Part shown: piece after piece, positions 1 to 12,500 of the stretch
How the letters are laid out: each line of letters opens with the position of its first letter
How positions within the stretch are numbered: position 1 is the first letter of the stretch
DNA from: Phallusia mammillata
Lineage: Eukaryota; Chordata; Ascidiacea; Phlebobranchia; Ascidiidae
Length of the DNA: 64,000 nt
Direction of reading: 5' to 3'
NCBI GenBank assembly: GCA_003260075.1
Contig: QLIY01000806.1
Coordinates: forward strand, 1 to 64,000
The notes under the pieces: generated by a model
Database searches by the model: none
Seen by the model: only the letters and a program-made list of their open reading frames with translations
What the model was told of the DNA's origin: nothing
Position numbers and translations under genes: made by a program

Positions 1-703
1 AGCCGACAAAAAGAACAACTAAATAAAGCAATAAACACGACGAATCTTTAGTTTTGCTCTATTGCGCACGCAGCTGTTCTGCTAGGTTCTACAATATTTC
101 ATTTTCATAACGATTCAAACATTTTGCTGATTTGTTTTGTGGGGATAGATTTTGATTGCCAAACTGCTCTTAACTGGTTTAAATTGTTTGTCACACAGAA
201 AACATTATTTTATGTAACTTCCAANTCTCTGCAAATTTACAAACAATCAGTGTAAACATGTCAAATGTCAACCAACATCAGCAGCGCGTTCAAATACAAA
301 ATTTTTATTGGTTTGTACGTTTTCTTGAATATCGTTGTTCAGTCTCTCCTGTTATTTGCCCACGTTCGTTATACTAAAACAGGGTTAATGACGTCATGAC
401 GTCATCATATGAGTTCAACTGTGTTGTGACGTAATTTTATGATTTTATGATCTCATTAACCTATATACGTACGATCACACAACACTAGCCCCCCCCCCTG
501 CTAAGTTGCGCGGACAACATTTTTTTGCGCGGATTACACGTAAAATTCCAAAATTTGCGCGGATTGCAAGGGAAAATCCAAAATATTGCGCGCAGGCCAT
601 TCTTTCTAATCTGGCACTAGACCCGTTTTTTTAGCGTCACGTCAATCCGGTAGAATGTACTGATACAAAATTACACGAAAATGGAAGTATTTCATATTGT
701 TAC
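1..703. other. Non-coding, no gene recognised
   Basis: I see no exon on either strand. It contains an N at 225, a ten-C run at 489-498, and a short local repeat of a phrase resembling TTGCGCGGATT (about 505-600). If the minus-strand LDLa gene continues, its fourth exon must lie further left. Confidence 0.5.
489..498. repeat. Ten-C run (assembly joint)
   Basis: Exactly ten C; no flanking duplicate seen in the window. Confidence 0.5.
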
Positions 704-1923
704 CTTCCATCTGACAAACTTGATTGAACCGAATAACAAAGATCGGCGCCGTTGTCACAATCCTGAACATTATCCCACAAAAGCTGTTGCGGTAAACGAC
801 AAATTCTCCCGTTTCTGACACATTTAAATCCAACTCCATTCTGCCAATCGTCATCTTCCGGGCAACCATTGCACACATTTCCATCACAAACAGTTGAGCG
901 CGAAACGCATTTCTTGCTCTTCTGACATTTGTAATGCGTTGAGCAACCGACGTCACATGGCGTTAAACCCTGACACGTGACTGTGGCATTACAAAGGTAG
1001 TCTCGGTGCAGCAGACAAGTGTGATTGAGCGGGAAAACTGTACAGCTAAAACCAACATGTGTTAAATCTACAACTTTTGACATTTGACAATGATTTTTAG
1101 TTTAAATTTCACTTTAAAACAAAACACACTTTGCAACAGGACTTTTGGGAAGTTTTGAACTACAATGTAAATGCCTGACTTTTTAAACATTTAATTTATT
1201 GACTTATCTTTTTAAAAAAAATAACACTTGGAAAGAATTTTTTAGACTTTTTTCTCACCCAATGTAGGGATAGCGACACATAGGACATGACGCATTTGCC
1301 TTTATTTCGTCACTTCCGTCGCAATTAGGTGATCCGTCGCAAAATTTTGTGATTTCTATTGTCGATCCATTAGCGCAGTTANTATTGTCGATCCATTGGC
1401 GCAGTTGAAATCTTCAAAACACACAATCTATTACCTTTAATGACAAATATAACGACCCAAAAGACGTAAAAGCGACATGCTTATCATTCTAATTTTCCGA
1501 CAAATGCTCATGCCATCATCAGCGATATGAAGGCCACATCAGTTACACCAGTTTATTGCAACTTGATTCATATAAAAGATTGATAAAAAAGTGTGAAAAA
1601 AGCGTCGCGTAAAAACGATAGATTAAGCAGTGAAAATTAAGTCGCAAAATCTGCCGTTTCAAGTGTGTTCTTTGACATTAAAATACAATAAATTGGTTTA
1701 AAAAGAGCGATTACACACGTAAGTTGACTGTGTTTAAAGCATTTCACAACTATGCTTGTTTCTATAACCTAAAATGCATTGCACATATAGTGCAAAAAAA
1801 TAAGATTTAAAAAATATAACAAAAAAACTTTATTTAGAAACATTAAAACTTACTTGCGGTTTGAACGAAGACCAAACAGCCAAACAATACCAATGTCAAG
1901 AAAACCAATTGGTGAAAAAACAT
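704..1923 (-). CDS. LDLa-repeat receptor, 5' exons only (paralogue A)
   Basis: Three minus-strand exons fit together: 1923-1854 (signal peptide, starts MFFHQLVFLTLVLFGCLVF, phase 1), 1411-1259 (LDLa module with FCDGSPNCDGSDE) and 1045-704 (two more Cys-rich LDLa-like modules containing KKCVSRSTVCDG and DNVQDCDNGADLC). The exon order, phases (1, 2, 2) and sequence match the first exons of the two plus-strand paralogues in this window, so this is a third family member lying head-to-head with the gene at 4888. A receptor ectodomain start, secreted or type I at the cell surface, is inferred from the signal peptide and LDLa cysteines. No later exon is visible between 1 and 703, so the gene either continues beyond the left edge or is truncated. 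Exon 2 contains a short internal repeat around an N at 1382, which breaks its frame as written and is probably an assembly defect. No 7TM part can be seen for this copy. Confidence 0.75.
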
Positions 1924-2723
1924 CTTTCGAAAGTTTTTGCAACTAGTTCACAAGCATGCAAGGCAGCGTATGTTTTGGGTTGAAAGTCAAGAACAAACCG
2001 ATTAAAACAACATCCTGGTTTCTACGACACTATTATAAACCAATTTAGAAACCGGATAAGAGGTTGGTGATCGCTTGCACGACTCAGGACCGTGTATTGC
2101 ACATGTTTAGCAGTCTTAATTTTTGTAACACATAAGCTTTAATGTATTCAATAGTGGAAATAAACAGTTTCAACAATTTTACTAAATGTTTTATTAAAAC
2201 AATGGCAGAAAAATTCGTCATAAGTTATAGTTTTTTATTTTTTCATTGTGACGTCGTATTATTTGCTACCGGGTTTCTTTCGGTGGTTTCTTTTTCTATC
2301 GAACCCCACTATCTTTCCCTAATACGGGTGGTTATTACTAATAATACGTATTATGCCCCCCTCGACTGGTTCCACCAACGTTTTCTCCCCAGTCGTTTTA
2401 CCAACACAGCGCCAACCTCACTTTCTTGTGAGCCCCAGTCACATAACGCTTTATAATACGGTGTAGCTGCAGCGCGTTTAACCGCTCACCACCAATTGTG
2501 CCCTTCACTGTTTTACGCTCAATTAATAACGTTCCAACGTTGCGCAGGTATTTCCGGCTTGGTGATTGTATTAGTGCAATTCGCTACGCGTGCATTCACC
2601 AAGCAAAATTAACTCAACTCTACAACTTTTTATTCGCGTATGTCATTGTTACGCTTGAATCAACACAGAAAAGGAAACGCGTAAAGCGGATGTTCCTCAA
2701 TTTCCCGTTTCACTTTGCGGATG

Positions 2724-2733
2724 CCCCCCCCCC
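2724..2733. repeat. Ten-C run joining duplicated flanks
   Basis: 2573-2723 recurs at 2734-2884 with a few substitutions; the left copy ends exactly at the run. Confidence 0.8.
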
Positions 2734-3642
2734 AGTGCAATTCGCTACGCGTGCATTCACCAAGCAAAATTAACTCAACTCAACAACATTTTATTCGCGT
2801 ATGCCATTGTTACGCTTGAATCAATACAGAAAAGGAAACGCGTAAAGCGGATGCTCCTCAATTTCCCGTTTCACTTTGCGGATGAAGAGTGAAAAACAAT
2901 GAAAATCCGTCGAAACATTTCTGTTTACAAACTCATCTAAACTATTAGTATTTGTTGTGCTTGATGAAAAGATTCTCTGCCCCTGCTTATTTTTGCAGTG
3001 GTAGCCTAACTGCTATGTGCTAAGCGGGAACAAATAGGATAAAAAGGTTTGAAAGGTTTAATATATTTGAATCAGTATGTGATCTTTCTTTAGCAAATAA
3101 TTAGAAATGTCAATTTGGGCGAAATAAATTACTTTGTTAATTAATACCGGATGTATATCAAGATACAAATGATTTAAAGAGTTTGATAAATGTTTAGATT
3201 ACAGCGAGTTTCAAACGAGCTTTGTGTATTACGTTCGCTACGTAGCCAAGCTATGTTTTGGAATATATTGATCTGATTTCGTAAAAAAGCATGTAAACAA
3301 GGCCGGAAATGGCTGCACAACGAATTCAAACGTTATCAGTAGGGCGATTATTTTTTGACTTGTCAAAAAAAGTCAAAAGTTTGTCAAAATGTTTAGAATG
3401 GGTCAAAAATTGTCAAAATTGTTTACAAAGTCATTTTTTTACAAAGTTAAAATTGTTTACAAACTGCATTGTCGTGGTGTTGTAGAGGTTGCACTGCCAG
3501 TGAACTATTCATTTTACACCTTGTAGCCTACTTTATGCTGTTGTAATTGGCCCATTTCCTAATTATTGCGAATCATAAACCTTCAAATGAGTGAAATAAT
3601 TAGGTTGATATGGCGTGATGCTCAACACAGCTCTTGCTTCGG

Positions 3643-3717
3643 CCCCCCCCCCTAGACAAATGTATTGAATAATTTTCGTTGTGTCTTAGCTGCAGTTTTT
3701 CGGCAGCCCCCCCCCCC
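3643..3717. repeat. Two C runs (10 and 11) around a 54-base orphan piece
   Basis: Runs at 3643-3652 and 3707-3717. The sequence after the second (3718-4127) repeats 2915-3339. Confidence 0.75.
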
Positions 3718-4360
3718 ACATTTCTGTTTACAAACTCATCTAAACTATTAGTATTTGTTGTGCTTAATGAAAAGATTCTCTACCCCTGCTTGTTTTTGCA
3801 GTGCTATAGTCTAACTGCTACGTGCTAAGCGGGAACAAATAGGATAAAAATGTGATCTTCTTCAGTATGTGATCTTTCTTTAGCAAATAATTAGAAATGT
3901 CAATTTGGGCGAAATAAATTACTTTGTTAATTAACACCGGATGTATATCAAGATACAAAGGATTCAAAGAGTTTGATAAATGATTAGATTAGAGCGGGTT
4001 TCAAACGAGCTCTGTGTATATTTTGTTGGCTACGTAGACAAGCTTTGTATGTGTTTGAATATATTGATCTGAGTTCGTAAAAAAGCATATAGACAAGGCC
4101 GGAAATGGCCGCACAACGTTCGAACATTATCAGCACAAGGAAATAAAGAGCACAAATGGTACATCTTAGGTCCAACGGACTGCAGTTTTACGTGGTGCCC
4201 CATTTGCGAAAGTAGTTGTTTACACGAACCAAGCCGAACAGTGTGAAGGCTCCAGTATACTGCTTCATTAATCAAGATTCGCTTTGTATGTGTTATAGGC
4301 GGAAGATCCGGTAATTTAGGTGTTACGCCGTGACAATACTTAGTAAACACAGGAGGCAGA

Positions 4361-4421
4361 ATGTTGTTTGCATGTTTAACCATCCTCGCAACTTTTGCAA
4401 TTCATGGATCTCTTCAAACAG
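4361..4421 (+). CDS. Duplicate copy of signal-peptide exon of the LDLa receptor B
   Basis: ATG at 4361 opens MLFACLTILATFAIHGSLQT and ends at a donor (G|gttaga) in phase 1. The same exon recurs at 4888-4948 with two substitutions at residues 10 and 15. The whole surrounding block (4128-4514) is repeated at 4666-5046 across a C run, so this is most simply the second haplotype's copy of the same exon, not a second gene. Confidence 0.6.
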
Positions 4422-4514
4422 GTTAGATATTTTTTTTTGCTAATTTAAATGATATGAGGTTCTAATATTTAGGCTACATGCAGTGGTGGGATTCAAATTT
4501 TTTGTCAGACGGTT

Positions 4515-4527
4515 CCCCCCCCCCCCC
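4515..4527. repeat. Thirteen-C run near duplicated flanks
   Basis: 4128-4514 recurs at 4666-5046, including the receptor B signal-peptide exon. The run may be ten plus native C. Confidence 0.75.
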
Positions 4528-4887
4528 GTAATTTAACTACTTGAATTCTTCATAGGTCAAAATTTTGTCAAAATAGAGTTTTTTAAAGTCAAAATTTGTC
4601 AAAATTGTCAATTTGTAGGTCAAATTTTTTCGTTTTTTATGTCAAAAAATAATCGCCCTAGTTATCAGCATAAGGAAATAAAGAGCACAAAAGGTACATG
4701 TGAGGTCCAACGGGCTTCAGTTTTACGTATTGCCCCAAGTAGTTGTTTACACGAACCAAGCCGAACAGTGTGAAGGCTGTAGTATACTGCTTCATTAATC
4801 AAGTTTCGCTTTGTATGCATTATAGGCGGAAGACCCGGCAATTTAGGTGTTGTGCGCTGACAATACTTAGTAAATACAGCATGCAGA

Positions 4888-6449
4888 ATGTTGTTTGCAT
4901 GTTTAACTATCCTCACAACTTTTGCAATTCAGGGATCTCTTCAAACAGGTTAGAGACTATTTTTTTGTCAATTTAAATGATATTTGGTTTCAATATTTAG
5001 GCTACATGCAGTGGAGGGATTCACATTTTTTGTCAGGCCGTTCTTTCACAAAAGTCATATTTTTTATTCGGTTCTGTTACAAAAAGTCCATTGACACCCC
5101 CCCCCCTCGCTGATCTCATAAAATTTCGTGAGACGGTTCTATAGAACCAGTGCGGACCGGCTGAATCCCACCACTGGCTACATGTATTTATTTAATTTTT
5201 GTTTGGGAAGCATGAGGGGGAAATGCTTGTTCAACAAATCGTTTGCTGTTTGAAAAAACGTGCTTCACTAAAATATATATTTGCCTCCTGTCTATTTGTA
5301 GATTTAAACTTTCACCGTTTTTCAACGTTTAAACTTTATTCTTTACTCAACGTTTAATTTCGAGTTTGTTTTATTTATTTTATGATTTCTATTATCTCTT
5401 TCAGATTTCTATTGTAAGAACGGGAGTAGAATAAACGCAAACAAATTTTGCAACGGATTAGAAGATTGCGATGGCAGCGATGAAATAAACAACATTTCCG
5501 CAGTTGGAAAAAGTTCAAGACTTTATATCAGGTATAGTGGTATACAACTTTTCCAAACTGAGGTTCACTTTCTAAAGAATGTAACAAACCGTATGGGACA
5601 TCAAATATTTGTATAAAAAAACTGCTGGAAGAGAATTACTTAATACAAGAAAATACAAGAAACTACTCACTTAGAACAAGATTCGAATTTTATTTTACTC
5701 ACTAGAATAAAAGTTTTTTGATAGTAGGTAAAAGTCATTCACAAAACGGTTTAAACATCATCAATTTTATTGTATTTAGTTGCACGGTGTCACCATTGAA
5801 CAAGACTTGTCTGCTGCACCGAGACTACTCTGTAAGGCCACAGTCACGTGTCAGGGTTTGACGCCATGTGACGTCGGTTGCCCAACACATTACAAATGTC
5901 AGGAGAGCAAGAAATGCGTTTTGCGCTCAACTGTATGTGATGGAAATGCGTGCAATGGTTGCCCGGAAGATGACGATTGGCAGAATGGAGTTGGATTTAA
6001 ATGTGTCAGAAACGGGAAAATTTGTCGTTTACCGCAACAACTATTGTGGGACAATGTCCAGGATTGTGACGACGGCGCTGATCTTTGTTACAAAACAAAC
6101 TTGGCAGAAGATGGAAGGTAAGCAGCGGGATTCGAACCCACGAATCCAAATCTCAATCTGACAAAAAAACATTTCTAATTTCAGAGACATAAGAAAACCC
6201 AATGCGACATTTGACAGTGGAAAATGTTTTAAATGTTTGGATAACTCGATGATAATCCGAAAATCGAAGGTGTGTAACAGCGTCATCGAGTGTTCAGATT
6301 TGTCAGACGAGTGTCTGTGTGAAGTCCTACCGGTCGGAATCTGTAGTTTTGTGCAACTCAGGACTCAAAACAACAACAAGCTAAAACGGTAAGAGTTTAA
6401 CGAAACAAACATGAAACCCGCTGCATGTGATTTAAATTAAGTACAACAG

Positions 6450-6542
<93 letters not shown>

Positions 6543-9500
6543 TGTAGAATAATGGGTTTACTCTTTTATTTCTGTTCCAGACTTCCTTGCAAGCCGGGAG
6601 AGGTAGTGTGCAACCCAAAATTAAATGTAAGCGTTTGTTTGAATCGATCGAGCATCTGCGATGGAAAACGCGACTGCAGAAACCGAAGAGACGAGAGGTA
6701 ACCATGGTAACCGTCGCAAGCGCAGTTCGCATAAATTCCTGTAAAATTCGAAACGAACTACGGTGTGAAAAATGTTTACTTAACATTGATTAACCAAATA
6801 TTATTTATTCAAATAGTTTATGTGAGACATTATCTTTCTTGTTAAACATCACAATAAAGAGCGGAGTTATGTTAAAACGGTTATGTTTAACCTATATTGG
6901 ACGTTAAAATAGATTTAATTTTACAATGTAAAAACCATTTCTGGCCAGCAGCATTGACTCTAAAGACAACGAGACGGCCAAGTCGGCTTTAACCTGTGTT
7001 GTCGTGTTCACAATTGCGCCCCCCCCCCTGTAAAAACCATTTCTGGCCAGCAGCATTGACTCTAAAGACAACGAGATGGCCAAGCTGGCTTTGACCTGTG
7101 TTGTCGTGTTCACAATTGCTTTGTTAAACTTTTTCATTAGGTAAGCTGTACAAAGCAAACATTGTTTTTTAAACAAGACATTGGCCATATATGTTGTCTT
7201 TTCGGGTACGTCTCTCCAATTTATTGGAGGTAACAACACTTGTCTCACCAAACCAGTTAAACAACCCGATAAATGCTACTAGAATTAGGTTTTAGGAACA
7301 AATAACATCATGCTTAAGTTTTATGCTTCGTCAGCGGCCATTTCATAATAGTTTGTTTCAAAATGTTTTTGATGCAGATTTTCGTTTTGCAAGGGAACGT
7401 TGCCTTGTACGTTTGGCAGACAGCAAGAGAAGGGAAGGCGATGCAGGTAAAAATATAGAAACAAAACATTGAAATAAATAGTTTAAGTAGAATTTTGGGG
7501 GGGTAAATACAAAACATATTAATTGTATTATATCTGATGATGCCATTTGGGCAAAATACAAATTGTAATCTCTTTATTGACTATTTCTGTTATTTGAAAA
7601 TGATTTCACATTCTCGCCAATCACCATGCAGTCTGTTGGAGTTTTTGATTGAATATCAGTTAAGATGAACATAAATTCATAACTGGGATCAGCCCTGAGG
7701 CGTCGATATAGACCAGCGATCACTGTGCACTCGTATAAATCAAAGTACGCCAGGCCCATTGAAGGCGCCATACCGAATCAGCCGGTCACCAAGCATTTAC
7801 CACCATATGACAAGGCATAGGCTAGATAAATCTAACCTTCGGTGGGATTAGAACCCACGGCAGGAGTCTTTCCGGGACTGATAGAATATCGTTTCAGCGC
7901 TTCCCATGTGCATTAAAATTATTAAAGCAACAGCAATATAAAAAATAGGTTTGTGAAGTAAATTCTATTAAATTGACGCGACTTTTGTGTTTGGTAAACT
8001 TTAAAAATCAAAATCAACGAATTTTATTGATCAAACTCAGGTGCAGTAAGAGATGTGTGGCGGCCACAGGGGTGATCTGTGATGGAATAGGGGACTGTCC
8101 CGTGCCAAGCAGACAACCCTCAAACTGGGATTTTCCCCCTGGTTATCCGGAGGACGAGTGTCGTGCGTCTTGCTTGGCCTCATCCGGTTTCAAGTGCACC
8201 AATTCAAGTTACAGCGTCAGAAAATCAAAGACTTCGTCTGTTACATGCAAAGCTTACGTAAGACCGAGCTTTAGTCAGTTAAGTGTAACGCGTTTATTTG
8301 GTAAAGTGGCCCGAAACCTTTTTATTATCGTTACGCTTGAACAACCAGACGAATTTCATTTGCCACTCCCAAGCCTCATGGGACCACGTCTCTTTTATAA
8401 TTCCCTACAGCGACGTCACATAGAATGGAAATTATGACGTCAGAGAACGGTACCAAAGTAAAAACGTAGCATAACAAAGAAGTTGTCATAATCACTTGTG
8501 ACCGCACAATTATAAATATTCTAAAGACTTGACAGCGCGCGATAAATCACAAACCGACTGTGGTTAAGTATTCGGGTCACGATAGAAAGTTTTTTTTTGT
8601 TTTTTATTGTATTTGTCGACAATCAGGCGGCAGTCCGAGAAATGAAAATTGTCCTTTGTCGTTCACGGGATTCGAACCCAGGATACTTCCGGGGACGAAA
8701 CCCGATCACGATAGAAAGTTCTGTTGTTAAAAAAGTATATCTACCACTATTGTGTGATATTTTGTGTGTTCGTTATACTTCATTAATCTGAAGAAAGCCC
8801 TATCGTTCTGGTGGGCAAAACGTTAGCAAAACTAAGTTTTTGAAAAACATCTAGTATTTTGTGTAGCATTACACCAGTTAAATGACAAATTTGTTAAATA
8901 TGCTACCTGGTGGACGAAACGCCTGTTCAGAAAAAGTTTTGATGTTAAAAAAGCTATAAAGGACAACTTACAAATTTGTTTGTGGAATTTTTAACCGACT
9001 CCCAACGCTGGTTTCCACTTTCTCTAAAACTTCCTTTTATTGCCGAAAATCAATCCTAAGTTCGTTTACAGACTCCAAGATTATATCCCAACGGAACGAA
9101 AATAATTCGGACTTTCAAAATCTCCGCCAAGAAAGTCTGCGACGGCATCCTAACGTGTGACGTCAATTTAGCGGATGAGCGATTGTGTCGGAACCGATTT
9201 CTATGCCCGAACAACAACGGAAAATCGATCAGCATCCCGAAAAGTAAAAAATGTGACGGCTACTTGGACTGCGACGATGGATCCGATGAGAGGAAGAAAT
9301 CGTGTCCGAGAAGATTTTATTGCCCATCGATGAACGGTCGTAAGGTTTGTAAAACGTTTAAAGCAGTGGTTTGCAACCTTTTATTGTCCTGTGCACCTTT
9401 TTAGTCGATATTCAAATCTAATGCCCCCTACCAATTTAGTTTGCTCAAATATCGTTTACATTAACTTTTTAATGTAATTCTTAGAACAGAAATTAAACTC

Positions 9501-12500
9501 TCGTTTATAAGCTTTATAGCCTCTAATATTCCTCTTTGTACTATGTATCATTAACTTTACGGAAAAAAATGCACACCCAACCAGTAAGAGATTAATATTG
9601 TGACACAAATTCTCCCCTACAAATTACAAAATTACCCCCTAACTGGGAATTCCTCTGATTTAAACCAAGTAATTCGAATATGTTCTACTGTCGTGGGTTC
9701 GAATCCCACTGAATCTGTAAGCCTTGCCATATGGGAATGCTTGGTGACCGACGGATTCGGTACAATGCCTTTAATAAGCCTGTGGTACTATCAACTCAAG
9801 GTCAGACCCCAATCAAGAATATTTAAACTAACGCCCAAACCCGATTCGAAAAGTCCTGTCGGACTTTCAACATTTTATACAAAAGGTACAAAATCATTTT
9901 AAACAATCTTTTTCGTCAGGTGTCGATTAAACAATCTCGCATTTGTGATTTCACAATCAACTGTGACAATGCACAAGACGAGTTGAATTGTACATTGGAA
10001 GACGGAAGGTTTTATTGCGAAAACAAACGACCTTTGTTCGTAAGACGTAAAAAGGTAAGCTTTATTACATCACAAAAAAAACGAGAAGTAAGTTACATCT
10101 TCCATATCCAGGTAACGTCACCAATATGGAACTTTTGATTACCAAGGCTAACTCTTAAGCAGAGTGTTTTCGTAATGTTTTGTTGAGTTAATCACTCGAT
10201 TTGTTGTGTAATGACACAACTACTAAGATACGCAACAGTGCTCGTGTCGTGGGTTCGTATCCCACCCAGGCCAGGTTTTTCTAGCCTGCGTCTTGCCATA
10301 TGGAAATGCTTGGTGACCGCGGTGGATTTGCTATAGCACTTTCAATGTTTCTGGCCTGGTGTGATTTATATATGAGTGTGCCGTGATTGTGCCCCCCCCC
10401 CCAGTCTTTCCGGGACTCGCACTCTACCAACTGAGCTACGCAGGCTCACTGTGATTTATATATGAGTGTACTGTGATCGCTGGTTTGTATAGACGCTTCA
10501 GGGCTGATCCCAGTTATGAATTTATGTTCATCTTAACTGATTACTGGCCAATTGGGCGAACCGCTACTACGAAGCTGACATGTGCAGCACACAAGGCAGG
10601 CAACGGTGCTTGTAATTCAACTTTCGGGGTCCATCCTCTGAGCCTGTGTAGCTCAGTTGGTAGAGCGCAAGTCCTGGAAAAAACTTCTGTCGTGGGTCGG
10701 AATGCCACTGTGGGCTAGAATTTTGTTTCTAGTCTATGGCATCCCCCCCCCCGAAGCTGACATGTGCAGCATATGAGGCTTCGGCGGTTTCTCCACTGAG
10801 CCTGTGTAGCTCAGTTGGTAAAGCACGAGTCCCAGAAAGATTTCTGTCGTGGGTTCGAATGACACCACGTGCTAGAAACTTTTTCTAGTGTATGCCACAT
10901 GGAAATGCAACCCATGCAACCCACTCAACCCATCTTTGGACTCAATTTTTACTTTTTAACTCCGAGTATAATTTACAACTTGTATAACATCACATATTGT
11001 TTCATCAATTTTTAGATGTTTGATGGAGTTGGCGATTGCGAGGATTGGAGCGACGAGTGTCCATCATTGCCGAAACCGGACCCCCCCCCCTACTTTTTAA
11101 CTCCGAGTATAATTTACAACTTGTATAACATCACATATGATTTAATCATTTTCCAGGTATTTGATGGGGTTGGAGATTGCGAGGATTGGAGTGACGAATG
11201 TCCGTCATCACCAAAACCGGGAAGCGAGAATCAGCTCTCCTCTCGATATGAACTAATCGGCAATCCAATACTAAGAGCTGTGGTTTGGATTATGGGAATT
11301 CTAGCTCTGGTGGGAAACTCGGTGAGTGGAAGTGAAATAATAAACTCGGTTTGTTTAGCTTAAAATGCATCAAGCCATAGTGAACACAATATTAAATAGA
11401 GCAGTGGTTCTCAACTGGTGGTCCATGGACCACTAGTGGTCCTTAATGACTTTTTAGGTGGTCCACAGGGCATTAATTGTGTTTGGTGATAAACTGGAAC
11501 TAATGGCATATAATTTACTGAATATTTAGGACAAAAAAGCTCATCAATGGTGTTGGGTATTTATTGTTAGCTCTCAGTTGTTTGATATCACTCCTCGAAA
11601 TTCTGTATTGCAGGGAATATATTTCATCCCCCCCCCCACAGGGCATTAATTGTGTTTGGTGATAAACTGGAACTAATGGCATATAGTTTACTGAATATTT
11701 AGGACAAAAAAGCTCATCCAAGGTGTTGGGTATTTATTGTTAGCTCTCAGTTGTTCGATATCACTCCTCGAAATTCTGTATTGCAGGGAATATGTTTCAA
11801 GCTACTATGCTTGTTGTGGATGCTTTCTTTATCCTTACTTAACATTGGACTGGTCCACGATATTTATTTAATTGAATTGGTGGTCCATGGCCTGAAACGA
11901 GTTGAGAACCACTGGATTAGAGGATGTTTATGATAAACAATAAGTTTACTGGTCTGCTCATAGAGCTATTTTAGTGCAGTTCGGCTCGGACTTGTTTGTC
12001 GGGACGGGTTCGGGTTTTGGTTTCTTAAAAAACGGGCCTGATTCAGGCGTGGCTTCACAGTCTGTGTCAGTATTTTTTTGAATAAATTTATCTATCTAAG
12101 TAGCCAGTTGCTGGACCTGGCCTAATGTCAAACAGCCCTAAAACGCCTTGTTCAAGACCAATTGTCTATTGTGTTTGTTGCCTATGTCTTTCCTGAGGCT
12201 TCAGTATATAGGCCTGTCAATCAATCTTTCGGTCCTAAACGGGCTTCTCAAAAAAGATTCGGGTTCGGGCCGGGTTTCGGGCTTGTACTTTTGGGTTCGG
12301 GCTCCAATTTCAGGCCCGTTTACAACTCTGGTTCGGCTTGTAAAGCTGGTCGAGGCGGGATTAGAACCCACAAGCTTGTGAGCATCAGCACAAAAACTTG
12401 ACTAATTTGACGATCAATTTTGCAACAGTTTGGTCCATGCAAACAGCATACATTTCCTTTACATTTTGCTACGGACAAATTATGCATTTTTGTGAACCTC

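Larger units (their letters stand above)
1924..4360. other. Shared 5' region between head-to-head LDLa genes A and B
   Basis: About 2.4 kb between the start codon of the minus-strand LDLa gene (1923) and the first signal-peptide copy of the plus-strand gene (4361). No convincing coding exon is present. Much of the length is duplicated assembly sequence: 2573-2723 recurs at 2734-2884, and 2915-3339 recurs at 3718-4127, each joined by C runs. It also holds the left end of a hAT-type element (starts 3340). A bidirectional promoter is possible by position but no specific site is recognised. Confidence 0.5.
3340..4660. mobile_element. hAT-type element with 8-bp target duplication, interrupted by assembly joints
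   Basis: The left end TAGGGCGATTATTTTTTGAC (3340) and the right end GTCAAAAAATAATCGCCCTA (to 4660) are perfect inverted repeats. They are flanked by GTTATCAG at 3332-3339 and 4661-4668. The interior as printed includes C-run joints and a copy of the insertion-free sequence (4119-4135, acATTATCAGcacaagg). The real element is therefore short (tcaaaa-rich ends) and its alleles are interleaved by the assembly. Confidence 0.7.
10243..10910. mobile_element. Cluster of four or five tRNA-derived SINE pieces
   Basis: Plus-strand heads at about 10641 and 10797 carry TGTGTAGCTCAGTTGGTA (A box) and GTCGTGGGTTCGAATG (B box). A headless plus copy starts at 10243, a minus-strand head at 10403-10446, and a plus tail at 10447-10542. 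Two ten-C joints (10392, 10743) run through the cluster, so some pieces are probably haplotype duplicates (10571-10742 with 10753-10899). Confidence 0.7.

Noticed and set aside
700-956. Second open frame over the LDLa exon of paralogue A, and similar frames at 5868 and 27388
   Set aside because: These are out-of-frame shadows of Cys-rich LDLa exons. They look alike only because the real exons are paralogous.
6397-6786. Open frame with a long polyglycine stretch on the minus strand
   Set aside because: It exists only because the 91-base C tract reads as GGG codons; no domain on either side and it overlaps receptor B exons.
10641-10715. Possible functional tRNA gene
   Set aside because: The A and B box are recognisable but stems are not intact, the sequence belongs to a repeated family with a long shared body, and the CCA-end region runs into that body; it is a SINE head.
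6697-11157. Search for leucine-rich repeat exons between the LDLa part and the 7TM part
   Set aside because: No LxxLxLxxN pattern in any frame with usable splice sites was noticed in receptor B or C; nothing to annotate.
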